Source of the DNA: Gymnorhina tibicen
Taxonomy: Eukaryota; Chordata; Aves; Passeriformes; Artamidae
Assembly: GCA_013399875.1 (NCBI GenBank)
Contig: VXAZ01007995.1
Coordinates: 129,556-193,555, forward strand
Direction of reading: 5' to 3'
DNA: 64,000 nt
Shown: positions 53,952 through 64,000 of the stretch, in pieces
How positions within the stretch are numbered: position 1 is the stretch's first letter
Layout of the letters: the number at the start of each line of letters is the position of its first letter
Position numbers and translations under genes: made by a program
The notes under the pieces: model-generated
What the model was told of the DNA's origin: nothing
What the model saw: only the letters and a program-made list of their open reading frames with translations
Databases searched by the model: none

Positions 53952-56900
53952 ATGAACAAAATTCATCCCCAGGTACAGTCCTTCAGAAAAGTCCTACATA
54001 CAGCTGTTCTCTGAAGTACTTGTGTTCTTGATAGTGCTGTTTGCCTGACCTCTTCATCACTGCTTTCTCTGAGATTTTGACTTGTTTCCACTTAACTTGA
54101 TACAAAAGAGAAGTGTTGGTATAAAGCACTGGACTTGGTTAGTGTTTGTTTACAAATGGGTAATTAAGGTTTAAAAGGTGATGTGATCGATTGTTTTGGG
54201 AATTAAAGCTGGGCCATGTTTCCACCGAGGCAATTTTTGGTTGTATGTAACAATAAAGGAGTATGTGGTGTATTCCTGGGTAAGATGGTGTGAGAACTAG
54301 AAGGGCAAAGTTTGTGTGGCTGTGGGATTCTGTAAACAACCTTTTATCCCTTTCCTTCTAGAGAAACGGTGATGGAGCTACTTTTGGTTCAACACAGCCC
54401 TTCTCTGGAGAAAGAGGTAATGAATAAAATGCAGTTTTATTATTAAAGTATAAATCAATTGAAACTATTGATGCGATATAAAATACAACCAGTATTTATG
54501 GTCTGTTTGGACTGATTTTCCCTCTTTTCTGTGTAGTGAAATGTCCAGGCTATAAAATTAATAAACTTCAGCTGTTCTGTGTTGGCCTGGAGCTGGCAGT
54601 CATATGTATAGTGGTATGATAGGTGATCCTTGTCTGTCACAGAAGGGCTTGTAATGAGCTTGCTGTGGGCTTTCCATATGTCTTACTAGCCAAACTTCTG
54701 CAAATTTTGCCCATACTCTGAAGGACAAGGTGAGATCAAACAGAATCAAATAGCAAGCCTGTAGATCAGGTTGCAACATTTCATCACCGCCATTGTTTTA
54801 TACTCGAGTCTGGTTGTAATTGTTGAGCTTTCTGGTCAGAGGTGTTTTGTAGACACAGACATGCTGTAATTCACCAATTCTCTTCTGAGCTGAAATGTTC
54901 TGTGTTTGGCTCCTGCCTGAGCGTGACAGAGGGGGAGGTTGCTGGAATCAGGATTCTTTTGCTGTTGAGCAAAGGCTGTGCCTTCCCTTGAGTTTGAACA
55001 CTAAAACAACTAAGCAAACACAAAGCACAGCTAAGACAAATTCTAACTTAGAAGTTCTTTAAGTTCCTAAAAGCTTTTTAAAATTATAATTAAAGGTTTT
55101 TACGTTCAGATATACCAAAATCAATTATACAGGCAGGATCGTCTTACATGTTTCTGAGATGACCACACTAGTATTTTTTGCTACTGCTGTGGGAATACGA
55201 AGGAATGGAGGAAAATACCCGTTGGTTTGGAGGCAAAGCTCCAGGTGCAGGTTGCTGAGGCGAGGGTGGGTGCCTGGTGCCGCTCCTACGTGTGGTGCCA
55301 TTGTGTTGCCATGACTGTGGGCTTGGCCTTTGGCTTCTGCAGTTGGTTTGATTTATGTACCTGACTTTCTGAAAGCTGGAGTCCCTGGAAGGTTGCTGTG
55401 CCACGGAGATGTTGTTAGGGAGGGAAAGGGCAGCCCTTCAGTCCCTTCTCACCATTTTGTGCTGATAGTCCAGCCTCATTCCATGGGAGTGTGAGTCCTG
55501 GTTGGGGCAGAGAGCCCGAAGTGCTGTGAAATGAAATCTTGCCTCTTGAGGAGTTTTGCTGTGGGTTCTGGGAGGACACCTTCCCCAGCCTTACACTGAC
55601 CTGCCTCGTGTTTTGGTACCACTTCTGTCCCACAGGGTTGGGCAGGGGCTTGGCCTTCATCCTTCTGCATCCGAGTCCACAGGATGAGCTCCGATGGAGA
55701 CGTGGCGTTCATGCCGTTCAATCCTGGTGCTCTGTAACAGCAGCTCAGGTTCTTCCACACTGCAAGCAGCAAAATTCCCCAAGAGGAGGTGTTCAAACTC
55801 AACTATCAACCCCTAAACCCCAGCAGCCCACACCAGTCTCGCATGCAGAGACCCCGAAACATCAGCCTCGTGTCCCTGCACCGTTCCCCTCTGAAACACC
55901 CCAGCCCCTTCCCCAGCCCCTCACCTCTCGCTCTTGCCTTCCCCAGGCCGCTGCCATCCGTGTGGTGCCTGCACTGGCTGCACGCAGAGACACCTCTGCA
56001 TCTCTGCTGTGGCACTGCTCATCCTCGCAGCTGCCCTGGCCTCGGGAGTGGCTCTGGCGCTCCTGCCACGGGCACCAGGTTGTATCCCAAGAGTGGTTAT
56101 GTTTTTGGTAAGGGAGGCAGAAGTGGTGCTGCGTGAGCGCGGCCCTCGCGTCCATCCCTGTTTGTTTAGTGGTGCTCTCCAGCACAGAGCAGGAGGAAGG
56201 AGAGGGACGAGTGGGGGGTGGTGGGGGCTGTGCCAGCTTTGCACAGCCCAAGTGGCCACCAGCCATTCCCTGGCTCTGCAGTCCTGCTCCATAGGGCTGG
56301 GATAACTCTGGGTAGCACTGCCAGACTTAAGTCTGGCTGGTGTGGTTTTCAGACTCTACCGTGAATCTACCAGAGATGAATCCTGGCCCCTGGTTATTTC
56401 CAGAACAAAAAATTAATTTCAGAAACCTCCCTTTACTCCCCTTGATCTATTCCTCGTATCATAAAAATGCTGGAAAATGAAGGTTTTCTTGCTTTCCCCT
56501 CAGCGAACCGCTTCTGCACAGCCCCCAGTAACCAGACAGGCTTCTTGTGTGATGACAGAGTGACCTGTGTCCCAGCCAGCTGGCTCTGTGACAGGGTCAG
56601 CAACTGCAGGAACGGGGAGGATGAGCAGCAGCAGCTCTGTGGTGAGTGGTTTTGTTGTGAGCATCCCCCCTGCACTGGCCTTCCAGTTGTGAGACAGCAG
56701 CTGGGGTTTCTCTAATCCTGCTCTGTGCTTCTGGCTGCCTAAGTGAGCAGATAAGCTTGGTAGAGCCTTTGTAAGGCAGATGCTGAGAGATGGCACTGCC
56801 CAAAACCTAGCAGGAATGCCAGGAGTCAAAGATGCCAAGCTCCTGTGATCTTCCTAGGGTTTTTTTTAAAACCATGCTGTAGTTTTCCTCCATCAGTGAA

Positions 56901-58107
56901 GCTGTGTGACTACATGGGTAATTTATTGTTCAGTCACCCTGGGGAAAAAACTAAATAAAGCAGAAACCTGGACTTCCTGTGCCCAACCACAGAGCTTCCC
57001 CGTTTGTTCATGTTTATTTGGTCCTGCAGGGGAGGTGTCCTGACAGCAGCCTCTGGTGTGTGCCATCCCCATTTTGGCTGGTGTGTCTGTGCCTGACAGA
57101 GTTAAGCATGTCCTGTGTGTGTGCCCTTGCAGGTGACTTGCCCCACAGCCTCCCAGGATACCTGGTTTTCCACTGCAGTAACCCCAGATCCTGGGTTTAT
57201 GCCGACCAGAGGTGTAACGGGATGAATGACTGCGGGGACTGCTCTGACGAGATGGGGAGCTGTAAGTCTGTCTGCTGGCTCCTGTCTTTTCTGCTGATGG
57301 GTTGCAACAGGTGTGGTGCTCGTGGATGCTGCTGGGAATGCCTGGAGGCTGGCATCCAGCACTAAAACACAAAATAGCTGGGATAGGGTGTGAATATTAA
57401 CTCAATCCCATTGGCTGCCAAGGCTTCTGCATCAAAGCCCAGTGGCATGTAAGAGGGGAAAGGCTCCAAGCTTTGCTCCCAGTCCCAAAAGTTGCTCCTC
57501 CTCTGTGGCTTGCTGATGTGGAACAGTTTCATCAGGATGTGTAGCTGTAGTCGGTAGTGACCACTCATTTTGGCCTTTGGTAGCTGGTCAGCAGACGGGT
57601 GCATCTCCGAGCTGGGTGGGAGCTGAATCTCAGCAGCTTCAAAGCCATCTAGATCCTCCTCTTGCTAAAATGAACAGCAAGCTTGCTCTTAAGTAAGCTC
57701 CATAGTTTGGGGGGAAAAAAGAGTTCCAGTTAGTTGTTCCTCCCAGGATGGCCTGTCTGCCGTGAAGGTCATTGCAATGTCACACTCCGGTTGTCTCCCA
57801 CGAGTAGCACCAAACCTGTGTCTGCTTTGGTGAGCTCAGTCGCAGCGTTGTCACCAGCGGCTTTTCTGCTGGGGGATGAAAGGGTTTTACCCATGTCAGG
57901 AAGGAGGGAGGGGGTCAGTGCAGCAGAAGTGTTTCAGTTCCCTGTTTTTTGTCCTTCCCAGTGGCTGCCTGCCCGCCGTGCGGGTGGGAGTGGTGGAGCT
58001 GCAGCCCTGTGCACTACGAGTTCTGCTCCTGCATCCCCAGGAGGCTGTGCCGGGATGGCATCCAGCACTGCCTGGGCTGGTCCGACGAGTTCGTCTGCAC
58101 GCCCTGA
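53952..58107 (+). CDS. LDLRAD1: LDL receptor class A domain-containing protein 1, six coding exons
   Basis: A small single-pass membrane protein with LDL-receptor class A modules; its ligand is unknown to me. Exons: 53952-53972, 54362-54416, 55947-56078, 56504-56641, 57133-57261 and 57962-58107 (TGA 58105-58107). They encode 206 aa (human 205). The first coding exon is only 21 nt (MNKIHPQ), chosen because it matches the family start and joins in phase to RNGDG. The Cys-rich cytoplasmic segment (RCHPCGACTGC, 27-37) may be acylated. A transmembrane segment spans about 44-65. Three LDLa-type modules follow in separate exons: LDLa1 about 74-115 (FLCDDRVTCVPASWLCD, RNGEDE), LDLa2 about 116-165 (WVYADQRCNGMNDCGDCSDE) and LDLa3 about 165-204 (CSCIPRRLCRDGIQHC, WSDEFVC). 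The DCSDE and WSDE acidic motifs are the usual calcium-binding ends. No cytoplasmic C-tail, so it is type II. All introns are GT-AG with consistent phases. Confidence 0.94.
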
Positions 58108-60865
58108 ATCCTGGCACCCAGCCCCGCTGGGGACAGCAGGGTGCTTCCCACACGTCACCCTGGAGCCTTGGGGTCCTGCCCTGCCACCTGCTTGGGAAGC
58201 TCCAGCCCGAGCAAATCCTCCCCAGCAGTGACACCGAACCCAGGCCAAGGGCGTGTGGCGGCCCTCGGCTGGACACTCGCTGTGGGACAGCTCCCAGGAA
58301 TCTGCTGCCGTGGGAAGGTGAACACCTCCTAAGTGGGCAGCACTGACTCGATGCTGTGCTGTGCTGGAGACGCTTCACCAGCCACTGCTGGCACAGCCCT
58401 GGGCTGGGGTTTCTCCTCTGTGGATGTGCTGGGGCCTCTGCAGGCAGCCACGTGAGGGACACTGAGAGCTGCTCCAAGGAGCAGAGCTGAGTGAGGTGAG
58501 CCTCCAACACCCCTTCACAGTCCTGATCTTCGCTGGCAGGAGGAGAAGCTTCTATTTGTGTTCAAAACACATCTGCGGGTGGTTTCAGCAGTGACTTTGA
58601 GGGTTCTGTGTTGATGGTCCTGGGACACTTCCTTGGGAATTCTGTCCTGGGAGTGACACCGTGGGGCCCTGCTGCTCAGGCCACCTCCTGCTCTCTTCTC
58701 AAACCATAAAGGACTACACAGAGAGTGTAATGGCATGGAAAACTGGAGAAGTTTCAGGGTTTTGGGGGTTAAATCATGTCCCCGTGACAGAGTAGCTGTC
58801 CCTGACAGCCAAGGCAGGGAACCAGCAAGTAAATAACCTGCAGAGCAGTGCAGATTTGCAGCAGCAGGTTGAGAGCAGCCATGGAGCTGGGATAGGTTTC
58901 ACTGAAGCTGGTGAAGAAAGGAGGAAAAAGAAGCCGCAGCCTCAGAGCAGAGAGCAGCAGAAAATCAAGTGCTGCTCCCAGGGCGGTGTGGGATGACACT
59001 GGATCTGTTTGCTGCTTGTTTTGTTCCTCTGCCAGCAAGGCAGGATCAGGCAGCCAAGCCTTCAAAGCAGTCGTCAGGATATAGGTATGGACGTGACACT
59101 GAAATTTAAGAAAGATGAGGTTTTCTCTGCTCCTTTGAAAATCTCGTCTGTGTCTAAAACATTGTCTCTGAGGAACACCCCACATTTACAGGGAGTACTT
59201 TTACTTTTCTAGGCCCAAAATAAACATGAGGTGATCTTTTTCCCAGTGCCACCCCAGGCCATAGATATTTAAAAATAAATCCCTGTTCACTCATTTCTGC
59301 TCTGTCCTGTGATCTGCAGCTCAGCCTGTCTCCGTAACTCAGATCAGTGGTGAATGTTGCTTCTAATATGTCACTGGGATACAGCTGGAAATCTGAGAGA
59401 TCTTTTTATAAATAGCTTTACAGTATTGTGATTCACACTTCACCTGGAATGAGACGGCAAAACTCTGCGTGGGGGAATGTTAAAGCTGCTTTTACTCACC
59501 TGTCCCTCTCCAGGCCTGGCCAGGGTGCACGGCTTGTTTGCTCTGTGCCTGTAAAACGTTATCCCAGTGCAGTAAGGATTGAACTAATCAGCTGTTAGAA
59601 AAAATACAGGAGCCCTCATGCTCAGCACAGAGCCCGGGTAATGGGATTGGTAAAAATAGGATTGGTAAAAAAATGTGCATCTCTCCGTGGTCGGATCAGC
59701 AGATCTCCAATGGTGGAAGGGCCGGCCAAAAATTCCATGGTGGTAATTGCACCAGAAGCAGCTTGAGGGGGAAGATTGCACATCTTCCTCCCCGTTGAGC
59801 CAGTGTTTTGAGTCACAATTTGTGCCATTATTTGTCTCAGCAGAGAGCTGATGTAGTTGTCAGGGGAAGCTATTAATAGCCTTGAGTTTCTGGGAAAAGA
59901 AAGTAGGATTTGAACGCAAGTAGGCCTGTTTTGTTTGTGTGTAGTCCTTGCTCGAGGAAAATTCAGCAGTAAGGAAAAGACAAACGGGTTTTGTTCTTTG
60001 CACATTTTTGAGCTGAAGTTCATTTTCTTGGCCTCTTCGTGGTTTCCAAGGATGTGCTGCTTTTCTTGGTGATGAATTATGGTAAACCACAGTGTAAAAA
60101 GGAAGATACCCTCTGAAGAAGCACTAGTAGGGGAAACCTGGAGAAAATCCTTGGCCTCACGAGGCCTAAGAGGACAATGATGGGCACTGTGCACCTCAGC
60201 CAGTTTTGATGGAAACACTCAGGGCAGGAATTCAATGAGAAACAGTTACCTACAGCATTGCAGCTGCACAGACCAACACAGAACAGGTCTCAGTGTCCAG
60301 GTGTTTTACAGCTGATCTGCATAATTCATATTTGAATCATAAATGCCCCTCAGTGTTTTCAGATGGGGAAGTACAGTTAGTGTATTGCAGGCACACTGAA
60401 AATGGGTTTTAAACCACAGAAAGATCTCAAATGCAGTGAATCTGCTTGTAAGGGAGAATATATCACAACTGCAGAGCTTAATCTCTACAGTAACCTCATT
60501 CCAGCTCTCATTTCCTGGGCTAAAATGAGAAAGAAAGGGGACTTGTGTTCCACTTTGGGCTTCTGCAGTGACTGTTGGCGAGGTGTTACAGCCTCTGCCT
60601 CCCTCCCCAGAGGCCTGTGCTTATCCTTTGTGCTCCCTCCCTCTGCCACAGCCCCATCAGCACAGCCTGGTGCTTTCAGGCTGAGGTTTGTGTTCTGGCA
60701 GCACTGTAAACATCCCATGGCACTTGACAAGCCCAGTGCAGCTTCACTTCAGATGAGCTGCAGCGATTTGTGTCCTGCCGCTCGAGAAACAGGGGAGGAG
60801 CAGGGACAGGACCAGCTGTTTTGGTGAAAAATACCTTCAGCAGAAGAGTTAGCTAAGGATGACAA
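58108..60865. other. LDLRAD1 3' UTR and convergent gap to LRRC42
   Basis: LDLRAD1 (+) and LRRC42 (-) end toward each other here. AATAAA hexamers on the + strand at 59219-59224 and 59274-59279 are possible LDLRAD1 poly(A) signals. No exon or RNA gene is recognised in the rest. One 199-codon open frame on the - strand (59622-60218) has no family resemblance, and the DNA under it looks more like a non-coding element. Confidence 0.45.
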
Positions 60866-60872
60866 CAAAAAC

Positions 60873-60878
60873 TTTATT
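60873..60878 (-). terminator. LRRC42: LRRC42 poly(A) signal
   Basis: TTTATT on the + strand is AATAAA on the - strand, about 200 nt past the LRRC42 stop codon. It gives a short 3' UTR ending near 60855. The hexamer is seen; its use is inferred. Confidence 0.65.
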
Positions 60879-61080
60879 TGAAAAAATTATTATGTATTGA
60901 AAATATACAGTAGTAGTACCAACCTTCTTGTCTCTATCCCTCCCCAGCACAGGTTACCCCACAGGCATGGCACAGCAACCAGATTTAACAGCACTTGTCT
61001 CCTTTGTCACTCCCTCTCAATATGTCCAAATCCCGTCATCAGCAAGAGAACAACCAACAAAAGACCCACTTCTTTCTGAC

Positions 61081-63897
61081 TCAGTAGGTATTTAACAAAT
61101 CCCAGTCCTCCACAGTGAGGCACAGATGCTTCTGTTTGGAAGTCCTTTCTCTCTCTTGTTCAGCCAAAGCTCTTTTTTTATTGTTCTTTAATTCGTGGCT
61201 GCCTGCAACCTCCTTTTTCAAAGGTAAATGGCAATTTTCAACTTTTTCCTTATAAAACTGCAAGTTTCCAGATGCTTTAGTTTCTGGTTCCACCAGTGTG
61301 CATTTGACTACTTCCTCTATTCTGTGTGTCTTGCCATCTACAAGCAAAAAAAATATCAAGTTTAGATTTTGGGAAAAACAGAATTCTGCTGTAAAATGCA
61401 TAACTTTGTGGTACAAATTGTTTTGGCCAAGCCAACTTGGAAATGTCCAGAGGAAAAAATATAATTTATATTTTGGACTCAGATTTTTAAGGAAAAGGCT
61501 CAATTATTATATGCTCTAAGCAGGCTGCTGTGCTGTACTTGAATTACCCAGCAGTCTGACAAATGAAAAAACTCAAGCACATTGTAATGCAGTTACACAA
61601 AGGGCTGAAGTTGCACAGCTGAGATGCCATTTGTACTAAAACCGCAGAAAGCATGGAAGTGCTCCCCACAGAAAAGAAAATAAACCCACTCTGTGGTGAC
61701 CGTGCAGTTACGTACAGAAGCGAAGAGCTGCTGCTCTGGATCTCAAGTTGTCCTGGGGCTTCATGGCCTCCATAACTGCCTGCTCCCACTGCAGAACTGT
61801 CTGAAAGAACAGAGGAAGGCGTTAAAATGTGTCTGGTAAAATTTACAGAAATATCATTTGAAACAACTCCATCCCTTGTTCTTTCCTATTCAGCGATTTT
61901 GTGCTCTGTAAGGCAAATTTTTAGAGAGTAGAACAGATTTAACTCCCCCTCCCCCTTACCTGTTCTGCCCATCCCTCTGTTTTGCAGTTACTGTGATCAA
62001 ATTCTTTCAGAGGCACTTTTGAGTGAACCAGGCCTATCTGCATTTGGAGCCGCTTAATGACAGCATTGACATCCTGGGAAAAAGGGAGATACCACAGTCA
62101 GAGGGCGAGGACTTTTATTACATTTGTCCAATGAACTTTTTTTGATTATTTTTACCTTGAGACCTGTCCCAGAAATGTCCAAACAATTCAATTTCTTGAA
62201 AGAAAGAAGGTATCCAATTCCCACATCTGTGATTTTAGGGTTACCTGTGAGGCCAAGTAAAGTTAATTAAGCTGCATGATGTGGAAAAAGATGATCAAAA
62301 TACCAAGGAAGTATTTGTTCCAAAAGCTAATACTGGAACAAGACTGACTTTACCCCTCTAATTATCAAAATGCAAATATTTACAATACCAACTCTCAAAC
62401 TTCTAAAAATATTTATGTAAGTAGCAAATGCCTGAGACTTCAGATCTGCCCTGTGCCTTCTGGCAGGCTGCTGGTGAAATCTGGGGTTGAGCATTTGGCT
62501 CGTGGGAATCAACAAATTAATTGTATTGCTTCAACACTAAGGAGGAAAAATTCTTTATCAGGAAGGACACAGGTTCTTTCTGCTATGAAACATGAAGCAC
62601 TTACAGGACAAGTCCAGCACCAGCAGGTTCTCAAGCCCCTTTTTCAGCACGCGGATGGGCGCTGTCATCCTCCGCAGGCCGGCGTCTGACAGGGAGTTGT
62701 CCTTCAGGAGAAGCCTTTTCACACTGGCAGGAGAGACACAAACGTAGTTTATGGTCCTTATTTCAGACAGTTTTGCAAAATGCCCTAAAACTCTTGTGTC
62801 AGAAGGGTCATCCTGTGCCAACCCCCACAGGCTCACTGTAAAAAGCAGTGAGAAAGGAGCCTGGGTTAGCAGAACTAACAAATATCTTTATATTTCCCTG
62901 CTAGCTCAACAGAAGCACTACTTGAGCAGCTATTCCCACAGCTCAGTGACAAACTGATCCTAGAGCCAAACATTTGCCAACAGAGACAATAAGCTTCTTT
63001 ATACCCTGAAGTTCTTTATACCAAGGCTGCCAAACTGAAATGCACTCAAAACTAAGAAAAATGCTTGGCAAAATGAGAGAGGACAGATTTGATAAGTGAT
63101 ACAGCAATGATTTTAAGAAAATAATGAGGTATTATAATGTAGATTAACAAAACTCAGAGGAAAAAACATCGCACTGAAGTCCTCTCTTCAGAGCACTTCA
63201 AGACAAAACCTTGATGCAAAATGCACCAAAATCTCAGAGCAACGTAATATCCTTAATTAGCAGTCATCCTACTTACTGTTTCCAAATTTCTCTACTTGCC
63301 ATTCTTTAGTACCAAACAAAATTAGAAAATTTACTGTTTTGAGATGTTAACTAATCAAATATTCAACCTCCTGCTTGCAGAAATCTTCATCTAGAACACT
63401 AGTTTGGTTAAAAATTTGGCTGATATAAGTTCCCCCTTAAAAAAAGGAAATGTAAGTGTAAAACTGTTCCAAATGCTTAAGATACATTTTTTTACCCAGC
63501 CAATGAAAATTGTAAAACGTTGATTTAAAAACATGAGACAGTAAATCGTCTTGCATATTTTTAGTACTTTTTATGATTCAGGATATGCCTTGTGTACAAA
63601 GAATTCTGTATTTTGTTTACCTCCAGAACACGTTTTATGAACAACCAAAATCTTCAACCTTACACTCTGCAGCCTGTGAAACTTCCCTTTAAAGTCTCAG
63701 CCTGATTCTTTGAACTGCTTAGTGGTAGGAAAGAAAGTGTCATTTTTAGCTCAAGAAATTGGTACCTAGACAGGGCCTCTTTGGTGAGGTGTTCCAGCAG
63801 CTCATGTTCATCTCCAAGCTTACAGCAGGAGAGATCCAAACACGTCAGCTCCCGGAAAGACTTAATTTCTTCAAGCTTTTCAGAGATAACCAGGTAT
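61081..63897 (-). CDS. LRRC42: Leucine-rich repeat-containing protein 42, 3' six coding exons (5' part beyond window)
   Basis: A leucine-rich-repeat protein of uncertain function. Exons in transcript order: 63897-63766, 62723-62605, 62244-62156, 62073-61960, 61800-61716 and 61337-61081 (TGA 61081-61083). They encode about 264 residues, roughly the C-terminal 60% of a protein of about 430 aa. The 63897 edge is an acceptor (TTTGCAG), so intron runs to the window end and the N-terminal exons lie outside. LRR units: ELTCLDLSCCKLGDEHEL, VKRLLLKDNSLSDAGLRRM, LLVLDLSCNPKITDVGIGYL and KLNCLDISGTGL. A linker (GLVHSKVPLKEFDHSNCKTE), a Lys-rich tail that may hold a nuclear signal (KNNKKRAL) and the family-typical end VEDWDLLNTY follow. 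All visible introns are GT-AG and the phases agree. It is convergent with LDLRAD1. Confidence 0.94.
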
Positions 63898-64000
63898 CTG
63901 CAAAGCCAAAAAAAACCTCCATCAGTGCTCAGGCACATGAGAAGGTGTCTATATCCTCAAGTGTCATAAGCACAATGCACTCATTTCTGCTCAGTATCTA

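Overview
This is nuclear DNA of a bird. The genes have short exons with vertebrate splice signals and large introns. Two CR1 retrotransposon 3' ends carry the avian-type tail. Gene order matches the conserved block on human 1p32.3 (SSBP3-MRPL37-CYB5RL-CDCP2-TCEANC2-TMEM59-LDLRAD1-LRRC42), which I recall lies on chicken chromosome 8. I could not place the species. Gene names come from comparing hand-spliced proteins with vertebrate families from memory; no search was run.

Layout. 1-205 is the probable 3' end of SSBP3 (+). MRPL37 (-) occupies 4.14-8.1 kb with seven coding exons. It shares a GC-rich head-to-head promoter region (about 7.75-8.5 kb) with CYB5RL (+; six coding exons, 9343-18002; 308 aa). 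A 5 kb intergenic stretch precedes CDCP2 (+; six coding exons, 23157-29102; 538 aa: signal peptide, three CUB domains, a ZP-N-like module and a terminal hydrophobic segment). A 7 kb stretch without recognisable genes follows. TCEANC2 (-; four exons, 37231-41914; 208 aa) and TMEM59 (+; eight exons, 42230-49706; 325 aa) are divergently transcribed from a GC-rich promoter only 315 bp wide. LDLRAD1 (+; six exons, 53952-58107; 206 aa) and LRRC42 (-; 61081 to the right edge, 5' part missing) converge at their 3' ends.

The neighbours do not form a pathway. MRPL37 is a mitochondrial ribosome protein and CYB5RL a flavin reductase. CDCP2 and LDLRAD1 are cell-surface or secreted proteins. TCEANC2 is a TFIIS-N-domain nuclear protein, TMEM59 a Golgi/endosomal membrane protein linked to autophagy, and LRRC42 a leucine-rich-repeat protein. 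What they share is promoter architecture: two divergent pairs around GC-rich DNA.

I found no previously undescribed system. The best second-look items are a 118-bp tandem duplication inside the TCEANC2/TMEM59 promoter that repeats a ZNF143-like site, next to a TCTCGCGAGA element and a TISU-like start; a GC-AG intron in TCEANC2; a CAGCAG acceptor in TMEM59 whose downstream choice would make a stop codon; the C-terminus of CDCP2, which ends at its hydrophobic segment; and two ambiguous bases that break MRPL37 exon 1.
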